From contig DAOULY010000016.1 in NCBI GenBank assembly GCA_034414595.1, positions 186,001 to 250,000 of the forward strand: DNA of 64,000 bases, read 5' to 3'. The position numbers were made by a program, and so were the translations under genes. The notes beneath the pieces are model-generated. The model was given only the letters and a program-made list of their open reading frames with translations, was not told the origin of the DNA and searched no databases. Shown here one piece after another: positions 41,789-51,131 of this stretch; the first letter of the stretch is position 1; each line of letters starts with the position of its first letter. The stretch comes from DAOULY01 sp034414595 (GTDB lineage Bacteria; Chloroflexota; Dehalococcoidia; SZUA-161; JAUWZY01).

Positions 41789-43471
41789 CTCTCGCAGCTT
41801 ATCAGCGACCTGCTCCAGGGGCACAAGCTGGCTCTCGCTTGCACTGCGGCGCTTCAGCTCAGCGCTTCCTGATTTCAGCGTCCGCGGGCTCAGCGTCACT
41901 CTGATGGGCAGCCCCAGGAGGTCGGCGTCGTTGAACTTGACCCCGGCCGACTCCAGCCGGTCATCGTAGAGGACCTCGAACCCCTGCTCGGTGAGTTGCT
42001 GATAAAGCTTCTCGGTCTCCTGGGTTATCTCCGGGTTGTCAAGACTCAGAGGGCAGAGGTAGATGTGGTAGGGCGCGATAGCATCGGGCCAGATGATGCC
42101 CTTTTCATCGTGACATAACTCGATAACTGCGGCCAGCAACCGACCGAGCCCAATGCCATAGCACCCCATAATGATGGGCTTCTGGTTTCCATCCCGGTCG
42201 AGATAATTGGCGCCGAACTTCTCACTGAACAGTGTACCCAGCCGGAACAGGTGACCCACCTCTATGCCCCGCGCCGTGACCAGCTCGCTCTGGCACTGGG
42301 GGCAGGAATGCCCGGCCTGCGCCAGGGCGATATCGGTGATGAGGTCCACCTGGAAATCCCGGGGGTAGTTGGCGTTCTTGAGGTGGGTATCTGGCTTGTT
42401 CCCCCCGACAACGAAGTTGGCTCCCAGGGTTATGGAGTCGTCGGCGACCTTCTTGACGTTCGTGATGCCCACCGGAGATGCAGCTCCGGCCACCAGCCCC
42501 GCTTCCTCGACCTCGGCCTCGGTGGCCAGACGCAGGTCGAAGCACTGCAGGACGTTCTTCAGCTTGATATCGTTGACCTCGAGGTCTCCCCTGATGGTGA
42601 CGAACACCAAGTCGCCGTCAGCTACATAGAACACGGCCTTCAGGGTCTTGTTCCTGGAGACGCCGAGGAAATTCGACACCTCTTCGATGGTCTTCATCCC
42701 CGGTGTGGACACTTCCTCCAGGGGCAGCGGCTCCTCATGGTCAAGTTGGGACTTGGTGAATGAGGCCCGCTCTGCATTGGCTGCATACTGGCACTGTGAG
42801 CAGCGGATGACCTGGTCTTCGCCGTTGTCGGCGAGGAGCATGTACTCGTGGGACTCCTTGCCCCCGATAGCGCCGCTGTCGGCTTCCACCAGCAGAGAGG
42901 ACAGACCGCAGCGGGTATAGATGTTGCTATAGGCCCGGATCATCTTCTGGTAGCTTTCGCTTGCTCCTGCATCATCGGCGTCGAAGCTATAGAGGTCTTT
43001 CATGGCGAACTCGCGGACACGGATGAGGCCGGCTCGGGGCCGGGCTTCGTCGCGGAACTTGGTCTGGATCTGGTACAGGAGCAGGGGCAGGTCGCGGTAG
43101 CTGTTCACATTGCGGCGCACGATATCGGTGATGACCTCCTCGTGGGTCGGGCCGAGGCAGAGGCTCCTCCCCTTGCGGTCGCCGAGCGTGAACAGGGACT
43201 TGCCGAAGGCCAGGTCTCGTCCCGTCTCCCACCACAGCTCCATAGGCTGGAGCACGGACATCATGAGCTCCTGCCCGCCGGCCTGGTCCATCTCCTCCCT
43301 GATGATGTTCTCGATCTTGCGGAGCACGCGCCAGGCCAGGGGCAGATAGCTGTAGACCCCGGCGGCCACCTGATGGATCATTCCTGACTTGAGCAGCAGG
43401 CGGTGGCTCGGCGTCTCCGCCTCCGCCGGCTCCTGTCGCAGCGTTTTGCCGAAGAGCTTAGATAAGCGCAT
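41759..43471 (-). CDS. proS: Prolyl-tRNA synthetase
   Basis: A 570-residue bacterial-type class II ProRS with the insertion (INS/YbaK-like) domain. Motif 1 is around REEMDQAGGQELMMSVLQP, motif 2 around KFRDEARPRAGLIRVREF (Arg), motif 3 near CYGIGLGRLLAA, and the anticodon domain around YHIYLCPLSLDN. The proofreading domain lies at about 225-385. It is the last gene of the rpsB-led operon, starting one base after the pentapeptide-channel gene. The start ATG 43471 is unambiguous. Confidence 0.97.
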   Translation of the reverse strand: MRLSKLFGKTLRQEPAEAETPSHRLLLKSGMIHQVAAGVYSYLPLAWRVLRKIENIIREEMDQAGGQELMMSVLQPMELWWETGRDLAFGKSLFTLGDRKGRSLCLGPTHEEVITDIVRRNVNSYRDLPLLLYQIQTKFRDEARPRAGLIRVREFAMKDLYSFDADDAGASESYQKMIRAYSNIYTRCGLSSLLVEADSGAIGGKESHEYMLLADNGEDQVIRCSQCQYAANAERASFTKSQLDHEEPLPLEEVSTPGMKTIEEVSNFLGVSRNKTLKAVFYVADGDLVFVTIRGDLEVNDIKLKNVLQCFDLRLATEAEVEEAGLVAGAASPVGITNVKKVADDSITLGANFVVGGNKPDTHLKNANYPRDFQVDLITDIALAQAGHSCPQCQSELVTARGIEVGHLFRLGTLFSEKFGANYLDRDGNQKPIIMGCYGIGLGRLLAAVIELCHDEKGIIWPDAIAPYHIYLCPLSLDNPEITQETEKLYQQLTEQGFEVLYDDRLESAGVKFNDADLLGLPIRVTLSPRTLKSGSAELKRRSASESQLVPLEQVADKLRELLSNAQIAK

Positions 43472-43472
43472 A

Positions 43473-44543
43473 TTATCTGACCATCTTTCTGGTAAATGTT
43501 ACCAAGAATAGTGCCATCATGAAAACGCCGATAACGGCTTCTGCTGCTCCCATACCCTTAGCCCAGCCTGTAGGTTGGGGCGCCCAGTTTCCGTAACCCA
43601 GAGCGGTAAACGATGCGGCGCTGTAATAAAGGCAACTCCAAAATGCCCCTGAGCTAAAGGAACCCAACCATGTGTAAAATCCAGCGAGGCCAAATATGAC
43701 GAGAATGGCCCAGCCACCTAACCATAGCGGTTTCTCGCCATAGCCACAGAGCAACCTCATAGCCCAGCTCCAGAGCTTCAGGTGGGGCTCTTTTGTCCAG
43801 CGCTGCTCTTTTCTCCTTACCTCCATCTCCCGATAGTAGAACTTTGCCGCTACATCATACATGCCAGCATTGGTGTACCACTGCTTCAAGTTGCGATAGA
43901 TATGTGCTGCTTCTTGGAAATTCCTAGCCTTCTCATCTCCGAGGATGAAGTCTCCCCAATCTACGTCCTCCAGCTTTGTTGTCGGTGAGATATCCGCACC
44001 GCTTAAGAAAGCCCCTCGCAGGTTGGCTCCCCCTAGTTTAGCCCCTTGCAGGTTGGCCTGCTCTAGGCGAGCCTTTTGCAGGTTGGCCCCCGTCAGGTAA
44101 GCCTTTTGCAGGTTGCCCCCCCTCAAGTTAGCCCCTTGCAGGTTGGCAGCCGATAGGCGAGCCTTTTGCAGGTTAGCCTGCCGTAGATCAGCCTCTTGCA
44201 AGTTGGCCTTCGCTAGGTTAGCCTCTTGGAGTTTGGCTGCCCATGGGTTAGCCCCTTGTAGGTTGGCCTTCAATAGGCGAGCCTTTTGAAGGTTGGCCTG
44301 CTCTAGGCGAGCCTTTTGAAGGTTGGCCTGCTCTAGGTTAGCCCCTTGCAGGTTGGCAGCCGACAAGTTAGCCTCTTCTATGTTGGCTTCATTAAGGATG
44401 ATACCCTGCAGGTCGAGGCCAGAGAGGTCTACCTTTTCTAGATTCCTTGTTGACAGGTCAAGCCCTTTAGCATTTCCACCGTTCTGCTCAATAAGTCTTA
44501 GTACATCCTCGCGTGTAAGGGGCTTTTCCTTCTCTTCTGTCAT
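43473..44543 (-). CDS. Pentapeptide-repeat / potassium-channel-like fusion protein
   Basis: A 356-residue fusion. Residues about 28-186 are pentapeptide repeats A(N/D)LQx that would fold as a right-handed beta-helix. A linker (190-265) contains helical segments (FQEAAHIYRNLKQWYTNAG). The C terminus has two membrane helices (about 276-292 and 332-350) with a pore loop whose selectivity filter reads TALGYG (313-318), the K+ channel signature. It is therefore a two-helix K+ channel with a cytosolic sensor-like domain. The gene overlaps ispG by ATGA and precedes proS by one base, inside an operon that usually goes straight from ispG to proS. Confidence 0.9.
   Translation of the reverse strand: MTEEKEKPLTREDVLRLIEQNGGNAKGLDLSTRNLEKVDLSGLDLQGIILNEANIEEANLSAANLQGANLEQANLQKARLEQANLQKARLLKANLQGANPWAAKLQEANLAKANLQEADLRQANLQKARLSAANLQGANLRGGNLQKAYLTGANLQKARLEQANLQGAKLGGANLRGAFLSGADISPTTKLEDVDWGDFILGDEKARNFQEAAHIYRNLKQWYTNAGMYDVAAKFYYREMEVRRKEQRWTKEPHLKLWSWAMRLLCGYGEKPLWLGGWAILVIFGLAGFYTWLGSFSSGAFWSCLYYSAASFTALGYGNWAPQPTGWAKGMGAAEAVIGVFMMALFLVTFTRKMVR
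43986..44393 (-). repeat. Tandem 15-bp/30-bp coding repeats (pentapeptide)
   Basis: The DNA shows repeated 15-base units of the type GCAGGTTGGC or AGGTTGGCC with near-identical blocks such as GCCTTTTGCAGGTTGGC in many copies, encoding the pentapeptide helix. The nucleotide homogeneity goes beyond what the protein pattern needs, suggesting slippage or recent expansion. Confidence 0.9.
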
Positions 44544-45583
44544 AGAGTCCCCACCTCGGCCATCAGGGCTTCCAGTAAATCGGACTCAGCGACGGTGCGG
44601 ACGGTCTCGCCCTTTCTGAAGATGACGCCCTTCCCTTTGCCGCAGGCGATGCCGACATCGGCCATCCGCGCCTCTCCGGGGCCGTTGACCACGCAGCCCA
44701 TCACCGCCACCGTGATCTCTTTTGAAACCTTTTGTAGCTCCTTTTCCACTGCCTCAGCCAGCGCCACGATATCGACCTCGGCACGGCCACAGGAGGGGCA
44801 GCTCACCAGGGTCGGGCCGCGTCGGGAGAGGTCCAGACTCTTTAATATCTCGTAGCCGGTGAAGACCTCATCGCAGGGGTCTTTGATGCTCAGCGAGACC
44901 CTGATGCTGTCGCCGATACCTAAGTATAGCAACGTGCCCAGGCCCACGGCGCTCCTTATCGACCCTGTCCTCGGCGGGCCGGACTCGGTGATGCCCAGGT
45001 GCAGGGGATAGGGCATCATCTCAGCGATCGTCTTATTGGCCTCGATGGTCGCAGGGACATCGAATGATTTCAGCGAGACCTCGATGAGCTCGAAGTCCAG
45101 GCTTTCAAGAAAGCGTACCTGCTCCAGTGCCAGCGAGGTCATACGCTCGCCGAGCGGCTCAGGGTTTGAGGTCTCAGGCAGGCTCCCGGCGTTGACCCCG
45201 ATGCGAACGGGCACTTCTCGCTCTTTTGCAGCCTGGACCACGGCGGCGATCTTCTCTTGCTCCCGGATGTTCCCTGGGTTTATTCTGAGACCAGCGACTC
45301 CGCTTTCCAGAGCTGCCAGCGCCAGTCGGTGGTCGAAGTGGATGTCGGCGACGACCGGAATCGAGACCTGGCGTACAATTTCGGGTAGAGCTTGAGCTGC
45401 TTTCTTATCTGGCACTGCCACGCGGACGAGCTGGCAGCCGCACCCTTCAAGCTCTCTGATTTGATTGACTGTCGCTGTGATGTTAGAGGTATCGGTCTTG
45501 GTCATCGATTGCACCACAACCGGGTTCCCGCCTCCGACCACGACATCCCGGAACTGGAGCGGCTTGGAGAAGCGGCGCCTCAT
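44540..45583 (-). CDS. ispG: 4-hydroxy-3-methylbut-2-enyl diphosphate synthase
   Basis: A 347-residue Fe-S enzyme of the MEP isoprenoid pathway (converts MEcPP to HMBPP). The N-terminal TIM barrel has VVVQSMTKTDTSN. The [4Fe-4S] ligands are Cys in SCPSCGR and in VMGCVVNGPGEA with the nearby Glu. It overlaps rseP and the channel gene by ATGA each. It lies in the same operon as dxr. Confidence 0.97.
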   Translation of the reverse strand: MRRRFSKPLQFRDVVVGGGNPVVVQSMTKTDTSNITATVNQIRELEGCGCQLVRVAVPDKKAAQALPEIVRQVSIPVVADIHFDHRLALAALESGVAGLRINPGNIREQEKIAAVVQAAKEREVPVRIGVNAGSLPETSNPEPLGERMTSLALEQVRFLESLDFELIEVSLKSFDVPATIEANKTIAEMMPYPLHLGITESGPPRTGSIRSAVGLGTLLYLGIGDSIRVSLSIKDPCDEVFTGYEILKSLDLSRRGPTLVSCPSCGRAEVDIVALAEAVEKELQKVSKEITVAVMGCVVNGPGEARMADVGIACGKGKGVIFRKGETVRTVAESDLLEALMAEVGTL

Positions 45584-46638
45584 GGCAGTATGCCCTCTCC
45601 CTGGATAACTCTTGAGACGTCGAAGAAGCCTATCACTATCATCAGGGTTATCAAGAAGGCGAAGCCGATCAGGTTGATCATTCTCTCGTGCTCAAGAGAG
45701 AGGCGCTTGCCGCGGCGGATTCCCTCGAGGACTATCAGGGCCACTCTGCCACCATCGAGCGCGGGGATGGGGAACATGTTGATGACCGCCAGATTGATGC
45801 TGAGGAAAGCAGCCAGCATCAGCAGGGCATCGATTCCTACCCTCGCCGCTTCCCCTGTTATCTGGAAGATGCCCACCGGGCCCACAACCTCAGGCGTGTT
45901 TCCCTGAAACCAGGTGGTTACTTCGTTCCTGATCATTATCAGGCTCTCCCAGGTCGTCTGTGCTCCCATTGGTACCGCCTCCCAGGGCAAATAGGACTGA
46001 CTCACTGTATAAGTGTCTATCAATTGTATTGTGGTCCCCATAGGCCCCTGGCCCTCGGGAGGATCCCAGCGCGGGACCAGTGTCACTGTTCTGTCGCCGC
46101 TTGGACCGCTCAGTCCGACAGAGGTGCTTTTGCCCAAGTTCAATTGGGTGTAATAGGCTAAGTCGCTGGTGTTCTTGATCTCATGCCCAGCTACGCTCAA
46201 GATGATATCATCGGGCTCGATGCCAGCGGCCTCTGCCGGCGTGTCCGGGGATACCTCTCGCACTATCACAGTGCCTTCCACTACCTGCTGCGGGATCATG
46301 AAGGCTATGGAGAACAGTATAATCGGGAGCAGCACGTTCATAAAGGAGCCGGCACACAGGATCAGGCACCTGACACGCTTGCTTTTGCTGGCGAAGCTCC
46401 TGGGATGGGTTGGGTCTTCCTCACCCAGCAGCTTGACAAAGCCGCCCAGGAAGATCCAGTTCAAGGAATAGGTGGTCTCGCCTCGCTGGAAGGCCCAGAT
46501 CCGTGGCGGAAATCCAATGCCGAACTCCTGGACCTGGACACCGGTGGCCTTGGCGGTGATGAAATGTCCCAGCTCGTGGACGAAGATAAGCAGGCCCAGG
46601 ATCAAGATGCCTGCGATCAGGGCTAACAGCACTGTCAT
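45580..46638 (-). CDS. rseP: Site-2 intramembrane metalloprotease RseP
   Basis: A 352-residue membrane protease. HELGH (His21-His25) and the later NMFPIPALDGG form the zinc site. One PDZ domain is visible (VSPDTPAEAAGIEPDDIILSV). It cleaves membrane-bound anti-sigma or signalling proteins. It is coupled to dxr and ispG by ATGA overlaps. Confidence 0.96.
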   Translation of the reverse strand: MTVLLALIAGILILGLLIFVHELGHFITAKATGVQVQEFGIGFPPRIWAFQRGETTYSLNWIFLGGFVKLLGEEDPTHPRSFASKSKRVRCLILCAGSFMNVLLPIILFSIAFMIPQQVVEGTVIVREVSPDTPAEAAGIEPDDIILSVAGHEIKNTSDLAYYTQLNLGKSTSVGLSGPSGDRTVTLVPRWDPPEGQGPMGTTIQLIDTYTVSQSYLPWEAVPMGAQTTWESLIMIRNEVTTWFQGNTPEVVGPVGIFQITGEAARVGIDALLMLAAFLSINLAVINMFPIPALDGGRVALIVLEGIRRGKRLSLEHERMINLIGFAFLITLMIVIGFFDVSRVIQGEGILP

Positions 46639-47777
46639 TTTATCGTTCTCGAAGTCAAGTTCCTGGCCACCTCGCGGGCCCAGGCATCGGCAGCGAGGAT
46701 GTCGTCAAGCCCCGGCTGGCCCGTGCTTTGATGCTGGCTCAGGACCTCTTGTACCAGCTTTCTGATTTCGAGGAATCCGATTTTGTTTCTTAAGAAGAGT
46801 TCCACTGCCACTTCATCAGCGGCGCAGAGGACTGCGGGATAGGTGCCACCTCTGCTCCCCGCCTCCAAAGCCAGCTGGAAGCAGGGGAACCTGTCCATGT
46901 CTATGGGCTCAAAGTCCAGGGACTGAACCTGGGCCAGGTCCAGCCGTGGCAGCTCGGTGTTGTGCCAGCGCTCGGGGTAGGACAGGGCATACTGGATGGG
47001 CAGCCTCATGTCCGGCGGGCTCAATAGAGCCTTAACCGAGCCATCGCTGAACTCAACCAGGGAATGGACGATGCTCTGAGGGTGAATCAAGACCTCAATC
47101 TGCTCAAAGGGCATGGCGAAAAGCCAGTGTGCCTCAATGACTTCCATACCTTTATTCATCAGAGTGGCAGAATCGATGGTCACCTTTGGGCCCATTTCCC
47201 AGGTGGGGTGTTTCAATGTCTCTTCGGGAGTCACTGCTGCCAGTTCCTCCTGGGAGGAGTTTCGGAAAGGGCCGCCGGATGCGGTGATGATGAGTCGGGC
47301 TACCTGCTCTCTTTCCTCGCCTCGCAGGCATTGCCACAGAGAGCTATGCTCGCTATCGATGGGAAGTATGTCGACTCCACAGCGGCGAGCTTCAGCGGTG
47401 ACCAGCTCTCCGGCCATAACCAATGCCTCTTTATTGGCCAGGGCGATGGTCTTCCCGGCATGGATCGCCGAGAGGGTGGGCGCAAGCCCTGCCATACCTG
47501 AAGTGGCTATGACCACTAAATCGACATCGGGATGGCTCGCCATCTCATCAATGGGAAGGTAGCTGGCGGCCCTTAGCATCTGGTCATCGGGCTCCTGGGA
47601 GAAAACAAATTTGGGCCTGAATTCCTGGACCTGCTGGGCCAGGAGCGAGGTGTTGCTTCCCGCAGCCAACCCCACCACCTCGAACCGCTCCGGGAAGCGG
47701 CGAACCACAGCCAGCGTTTGCTGCCCGATGGAGCCGGTGCAACCCAGGATAGCAATTCGTTTCACATTATCACCCAT
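46635..47777 (-). CDS. dxr: 1-deoxy-D-xylulose 5-phosphate reductoisomerase
   Basis: A 380-residue MEP-pathway enzyme. NADPH motif ILGCTGSIGQQTL; substrate and metal region DSEHSSLWQCL, GPKVTIDSATLMNKGMEVIEA and the Pro/Ser-rich IHPQSIVHSLVEFSDG. The ATG 47777 overlaps cdsA by 16 bases; GTG 47765 with GGGTGA upstream is an alternative start and begins at the conserved KRIAILG. Confidence 0.97.
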   Translation of the reverse strand: MGDNVKRIAILGCTGSIGQQTLAVVRRFPERFEVVGLAAGSNTSLLAQQVQEFRPKFVFSQEPDDQMLRAASYLPIDEMASHPDVDLVVIATSGMAGLAPTLSAIHAGKTIALANKEALVMAGELVTAEARRCGVDILPIDSEHSSLWQCLRGEEREQVARLIITASGGPFRNSSQEELAAVTPEETLKHPTWEMGPKVTIDSATLMNKGMEVIEAHWLFAMPFEQIEVLIHPQSIVHSLVEFSDGSVKALLSPPDMRLPIQYALSYPERWHNTELPRLDLAQVQSLDFEPIDMDRFPCFQLALEAGSRGGTYPAVLCAADEVAVELFLRNKIGFLEIRKLVQEVLSQHQSTGQPGLDDILAADAWAREVARNLTSRTIK

Positions 47778-48583
47778 TCTACATAATAGTATACCAGAAC
47801 TACAGTGAAGATGATGGAATCAAGGCGGTCCAGCATACCGCCATGCCCCGGGATCAATGTCCCTGAGTCCTTGACCCCGGTGGCCCGTTTCAGCATCGAT
47901 TCCACCAGGTCACCTATCTGGGCAACAATGGCCAGCAGGAAGCCGATGAGGCCAGCCTGCCAGTAGCTCATGGGCAGCCCCAAGAGGGCGTCCAAAGCCA
48001 GGGCAGCAGCTATACCAGAAGCCATACCCCCTACAGCCCCCTCCCAGCTTTTTCCAGGGCTGATGCGAGGGGTCATCTTGTGCCGGCCCCAGACTCGACC
48101 GATAAGGTAAGCGCCGGAGTCGACGGCGAAGGTGGCGAATACAGCCAGGAAGACCCAATCGCGGCCATGCTCCAGCGCTCTCAGCGGGATGAAGTGACTC
48201 AGCATCCAGCCGATATAGAAAATGCCGCAGGCAGTCCAGAGCCAGTTGCCAAGCAACCTATCTCTACGAGCAAGGGCGAGCCAGACCACGGGTAGGACCA
48301 ATGCTGCGGCGACCAGTGCCGCTGTGGCTATCGGCGTAGCCCGAGACTCCTGAAAATAGGCATTCGCGATGAAGAACAGGGTGAACAGGACGCCGATGAT
48401 GGTCAGGGGCTGCCAGCCGGCGTGCGTTGCCATTCGATAGAACTCAGCAGCGCCGAGGAGAGCAACGGCGGCAACTATTATGGAGAGCCAAGGATGGCCA
48501 AACCAGATGGCAGCGAAGAGAATGGGGATTAAGATGGCGGCGCTGAGGAGCCTTTGTCGCAGCTGGGACTTCTCAGGTATCAC
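47762..48583 (-). CDS. cdsA: Phosphatidate cytidylyltransferase
   Basis: A 273-residue polytopic enzyme making CDP-diacylglycerol. About seven to eight helices are visible and the C-terminal signature is KRATGVKDSGTLIPGHGGMLDRLDS (split across the family motif). The GTG start overlaps uppS by 11 bases; GGGC lies upstream. Confidence 0.96.
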   Translation of the reverse strand: MIPEKSQLRQRLLSAAILIPILFAAIWFGHPWLSIIVAAVALLGAAEFYRMATHAGWQPLTIIGVLFTLFFIANAYFQESRATPIATAALVAAALVLPVVWLALARRDRLLGNWLWTACGIFYIGWMLSHFIPLRALEHGRDWVFLAVFATFAVDSGAYLIGRVWGRHKMTPRISPGKSWEGAVGGMASGIAAALALDALLGLPMSYWQAGLIGFLLAIVAQIGDLVESMLKRATGVKDSGTLIPGHGGMLDRLDSIIFTVVLVYYYVEWVIM

Positions 48584-49313
48584 CTTTAGCCCTTCTGCCT
48601 CTCCTTGGTCTGATACCGCCGAAGCGCCTCTCCCGCCGACTATAATCCTGGAGCACTTTCACGATCTCCTCTTTATCGAAGTCCGGCCATGGAATCGGGG
48701 TGAAGTAGCATTCGCTATATGCTGATTGCCACATAAGGAAGTTGCTCAACCGCATCTCGCCGCCAGTGCGTATGATCAGGTCCGGCTCGGGAAGTCCTGC
48801 TGTATCCAGATATTGATTGAACAGCGTTTCATCTATTTCTCGTGCTGGGATTCCATCCTCAATTATTCGGCGCACGGCGTGAAGGATCTCACTGCGTCCT
48901 CCATAATTAAAGGCCACGCTCAGCGTCATGTTCTGATTATTCTTGGTCAACTCGATAGCTCGGAGTACTTTGGCCTGGAGCTGCTTTGATAGGGGGTCGA
49001 GCCGACCCAAATGACGAAGCTGGACACCGCGTTCGTGAAGGTTCTTGACCTCACGGTCGATGAGCTCACCCAAGATGTGGAATAAGTACTGCGTCTCTTT
49101 CTTGGGTCGGTTCCAGTTTTCTGTAGAGAAGGCGTAGAGAGTTAGATATTGGATGCCATATTCGTAGAAGCCTTCGACTACACAGCGGATGTTCTCAGCT
49201 CCAGCGTGATGACCATCGAGGCGCGACAGTCCCTGGCCTTGAGCCCATCTCCCGTTCCCATCCATGATGATGGCCACGTGATTGGGCAACGGGGAGATCT
49301 TTTTCCTCTTCAT
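48573..49313 (-). CDS. uppS: Undecaprenyl (polyprenyl) diphosphate synthase
   Basis: A 246-residue cis-prenyltransferase. The catalytic Asp is in IMDGNGRWA, with GHHAGAENIRCVV and the C-terminal ELRLSNFLMWQSAYSE-like segment (here MRLSNFLMWQ). It supplies the lipid carrier for cell-wall synthesis. The MEP pathway enzymes dxr and ispG in the same operon supply its substrates. Confidence 0.96.
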   Translation of the reverse strand: MKRKKISPLPNHVAIIMDGNGRWAQGQGLSRLDGHHAGAENIRCVVEGFYEYGIQYLTLYAFSTENWNRPKKETQYLFHILGELIDREVKNLHERGVQLRHLGRLDPLSKQLQAKVLRAIELTKNNQNMTLSVAFNYGGRSEILHAVRRIIEDGIPAREIDETLFNQYLDTAGLPEPDLIIRTGGEMRLSNFLMWQSAYSECYFTPIPWPDFDKEEIVKVLQDYSRRERRFGGIRPRRGRRAKGDT

Positions 49314-49325
49314 ACCCCATTCAGG

Positions 49326-49883
49326 TTAGATCTCCAAGACCTCGGCTTCCTTGCTCTTACCGATACTGTCGCTCTGCTCGATAAAGCTATCAGTGTGCCT
49401 CTGGAGCTGCTCCAGGGCTCGTTTCTGCTCGTCCTCAGATATTTCCTTGTTCCGCTCCAGGCCCCGTAGCTCCTCCACTGCCTCACGTCTTATGTTGCGA
49501 ATGGCAATCCGCCCGTCCTCGATCTTCTTTCGCACTACCCGCACCAGTCTTTTCCGCCCCTCCTCGGTAAGTTGGGGGATGGAGAGCCTGATTACATTGC
49601 CGTCATTCGTCGGGTTCAGCCCAAGGTCAGATTTGAGGATTGCCTTCTCAATGCTGGATAGGGACTGTTTGTCCCACGGGTGGATCACAATAAGCCTGGC
49701 CTCGGGCACAGATATTGTGGCCAGCTGGTCAATTGGGGTGGGGACGCCATAGTAATCGACTCGGATATTCTCCACCAGCGCTGGGCTGGCCCGTCCCGTA
49801 CGAATGGTTGCCAGCTCTCGCTGCAACACATCGAGGGTCTTATTCATTTTATCATCTGCGGTAGATAGAACCTCGGTTACCAT
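49326..49883 (-). CDS. frr: Ribosome recycling factor
   Basis: A 185-residue two-domain RRF of standard length. Domain I helices include the Arg-rich LATIRTGRASP and VRKKIEDGRIAIRNIRRE; domain II is LATISVPEARLIVIHPWDKQ. It splits post-termination ribosomes with EF-G. It sits 1 base downstream of pyrH, in the conserved order. Confidence 0.97.
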   Translation of the reverse strand: MVTEVLSTADDKMNKTLDVLQRELATIRTGRASPALVENIRVDYYGVPTPIDQLATISVPEARLIVIHPWDKQSLSSIEKAILKSDLGLNPTNDGNVIRLSIPQLTEEGRKRLVRVVRKKIEDGRIAIRNIRREAVEELRGLERNKEISEDEQKRALEQLQRHTDSFIEQSDSIGKSKEAEVLEI

Positions 49884-49884
49884 C

Positions 49885-50607
49885 TTACTGTCCGGAGACC
49901 AAGGTGCCTATAGTCTCACCGGAAACAGCCTTTATGATGCTATCCGGTGCTCGAAGATCGAAGATGATTATGGGGAGATTATTCTCGAGGCACAGAGCAA
50001 AGGCAGTGGCATCCATTACCTCAAGACGCTTTGCCAGAGCTGCAGTGTATTCAAGGCGGTCGTATTTCTTGGCTTTCTTATTGATGGAGGGGTCGGAGTC
50101 ATAGACGCCATCGATTTTGTTTTTCCCCATGAGCAGGACTTCAGCATCTATTTCGATAGCTCGGAGTGCAGCAGCGGTATCAGTGGTCATGAAAGGGTTT
50201 CCTGTTCCGGCGGCGAAGATAACTATCCTGCCCTTCTCCAGATGGCGAATCGCCCTGCGCCTGATATAGGGCTCAGCCACTGCATGGACTGGTATGGCGG
50301 TCTGTGTCCTGGTGCTCAACCCTTCCTTCTCCAGGGCATCCTGAAGCGCCAGGGCATTCATCACGGTGGCCAACATGCCGGCATAATCGGCAGCGGACCG
50401 CTCCATCCCCTTGGCCTGGGCTGTTGAACCCCGCCAGAAGTTACCGCCGCCGACGACGATAGCAACATCGAGCCCCATTTCTCTCACTATTTTGAGCTGC
50501 CTTGCCATATCCTTCAACACTTCGGAATCGATGCCAAATGAGCTATCACCCATTAGAGCCTCGCCACTGACCTTTAGCAGGATGCGCTTGTATTTGGGTT
50601 GGCTCAT
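49885..50607 (-). CDS. pyrH: UMP kinase
   Basis: A 240-residue amino-acid-kinase-fold UMP kinase. The start is ATG 50607 (MSQPKYKRILLKVSGEALMG); longer N termini reach into tsf and are not real. GGGNFWRG and TDTAAALRA are family motifs. It lies 4 bases after the tsf stop. Confidence 0.97.
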   Translation of the reverse strand: MSQPKYKRILLKVSGEALMGDSSFGIDSEVLKDMARQLKIVREMGLDVAIVVGGGNFWRGSTAQAKGMERSAADYAGMLATVMNALALQDALEKEGLSTRTQTAIPVHAVAEPYIRRRAIRHLEKGRIVIFAAGTGNPFMTTDTAAALRAIEIDAEVLLMGKNKIDGVYDSDPSINKKAKKYDRLEYTAALAKRLEVMDATAFALCLENNLPIIIFDLRAPDSIIKAVSGETIGTLVSGQ

Positions 50608-50611
50608 CAGC

Positions 50612-51130
50612 CTAATCTCCCAATTGGAAGCGGGAAAATCTCCTGACTCTGATGTTCTCCCCAACTTTAGATTTAACTTCGTTAATGATGTCCTGAATTG
50701 TCTTTTCTGGCTCCTTGATAAATGGCTGTAACAAGAGGCAAGTCTCAGCCGGGTCTTTTTCCTCCACAGCCGGATCCTCTTCTTCCACGACGTCGTCTGG
50801 GGAAAGGAATTTAGGATCGGTGGCAACAACTTGCATCGCCAGATGGTGAGCGAGCTCTTTGAACTCCTCGGTGCGGGCCACGAAATCGGTCTCACAATTG
50901 AGTTCGACCAGGGCTCCGATGCGGCCGCCAGTGTGGACATAGGCCTCGATCAGCCCTTCCCTGGTGACTCGCTGCGCCCTTTTCTCGGCAATGATGAGTC
51001 CTTTCTCCTTCAAGGTGGCTATGGCGCTATCGATGTTACCACCGGCATCGTCAAGCGCCTTTTTACAGTCCAGGACGCCTGCACCGGTCTTTTCTCTGAG
51101 CGTCTTTATCGCTTCCGTGGAAACCTGCAA
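50612..51130 (-). CDS. tsf: Translation elongation factor Ts (short form)
   Basis: A 172-residue EF-Ts. The TTG start at 51130 has AAGGAG six bases upstream and gives MQVSTEAIKTLREKTGAGVLD. The key TDFVARTEEF is present. The protein lacks the second core repeat of the E. coli type, so it is of the short class, with an acidic insert (DDVVEEEDPAVEEKDP) before the C-terminal region. It follows rpsB by one base. Confidence 0.95.
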   Translation of the reverse strand: MQVSTEAIKTLREKTGAGVLDCKKALDDAGGNIDSAIATLKEKGLIIAEKRAQRVTREGLIEAYVHTGGRIGALVELNCETDFVARTEEFKELAHHLAMQVVATDPKFLSPDDVVEEEDPAVEEKDPAETCLLLQPFIKEPEKTIQDIINEVKSKVGENIRVRRFSRFQLGD

Positions 51131-51131
51131 C

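Noticed and set aside
43986..44393. Regular repeats that could look like a CRISPR array
   Set aside because: The repeats are in frame, 15 bases long and encode pentapeptides; there are no spacers.
49885..50940. A longer pyrH reading frame starting inside tsf
   Set aside because: The extension is read out of frame through tsf and has no similarity; the conserved start is 50607.
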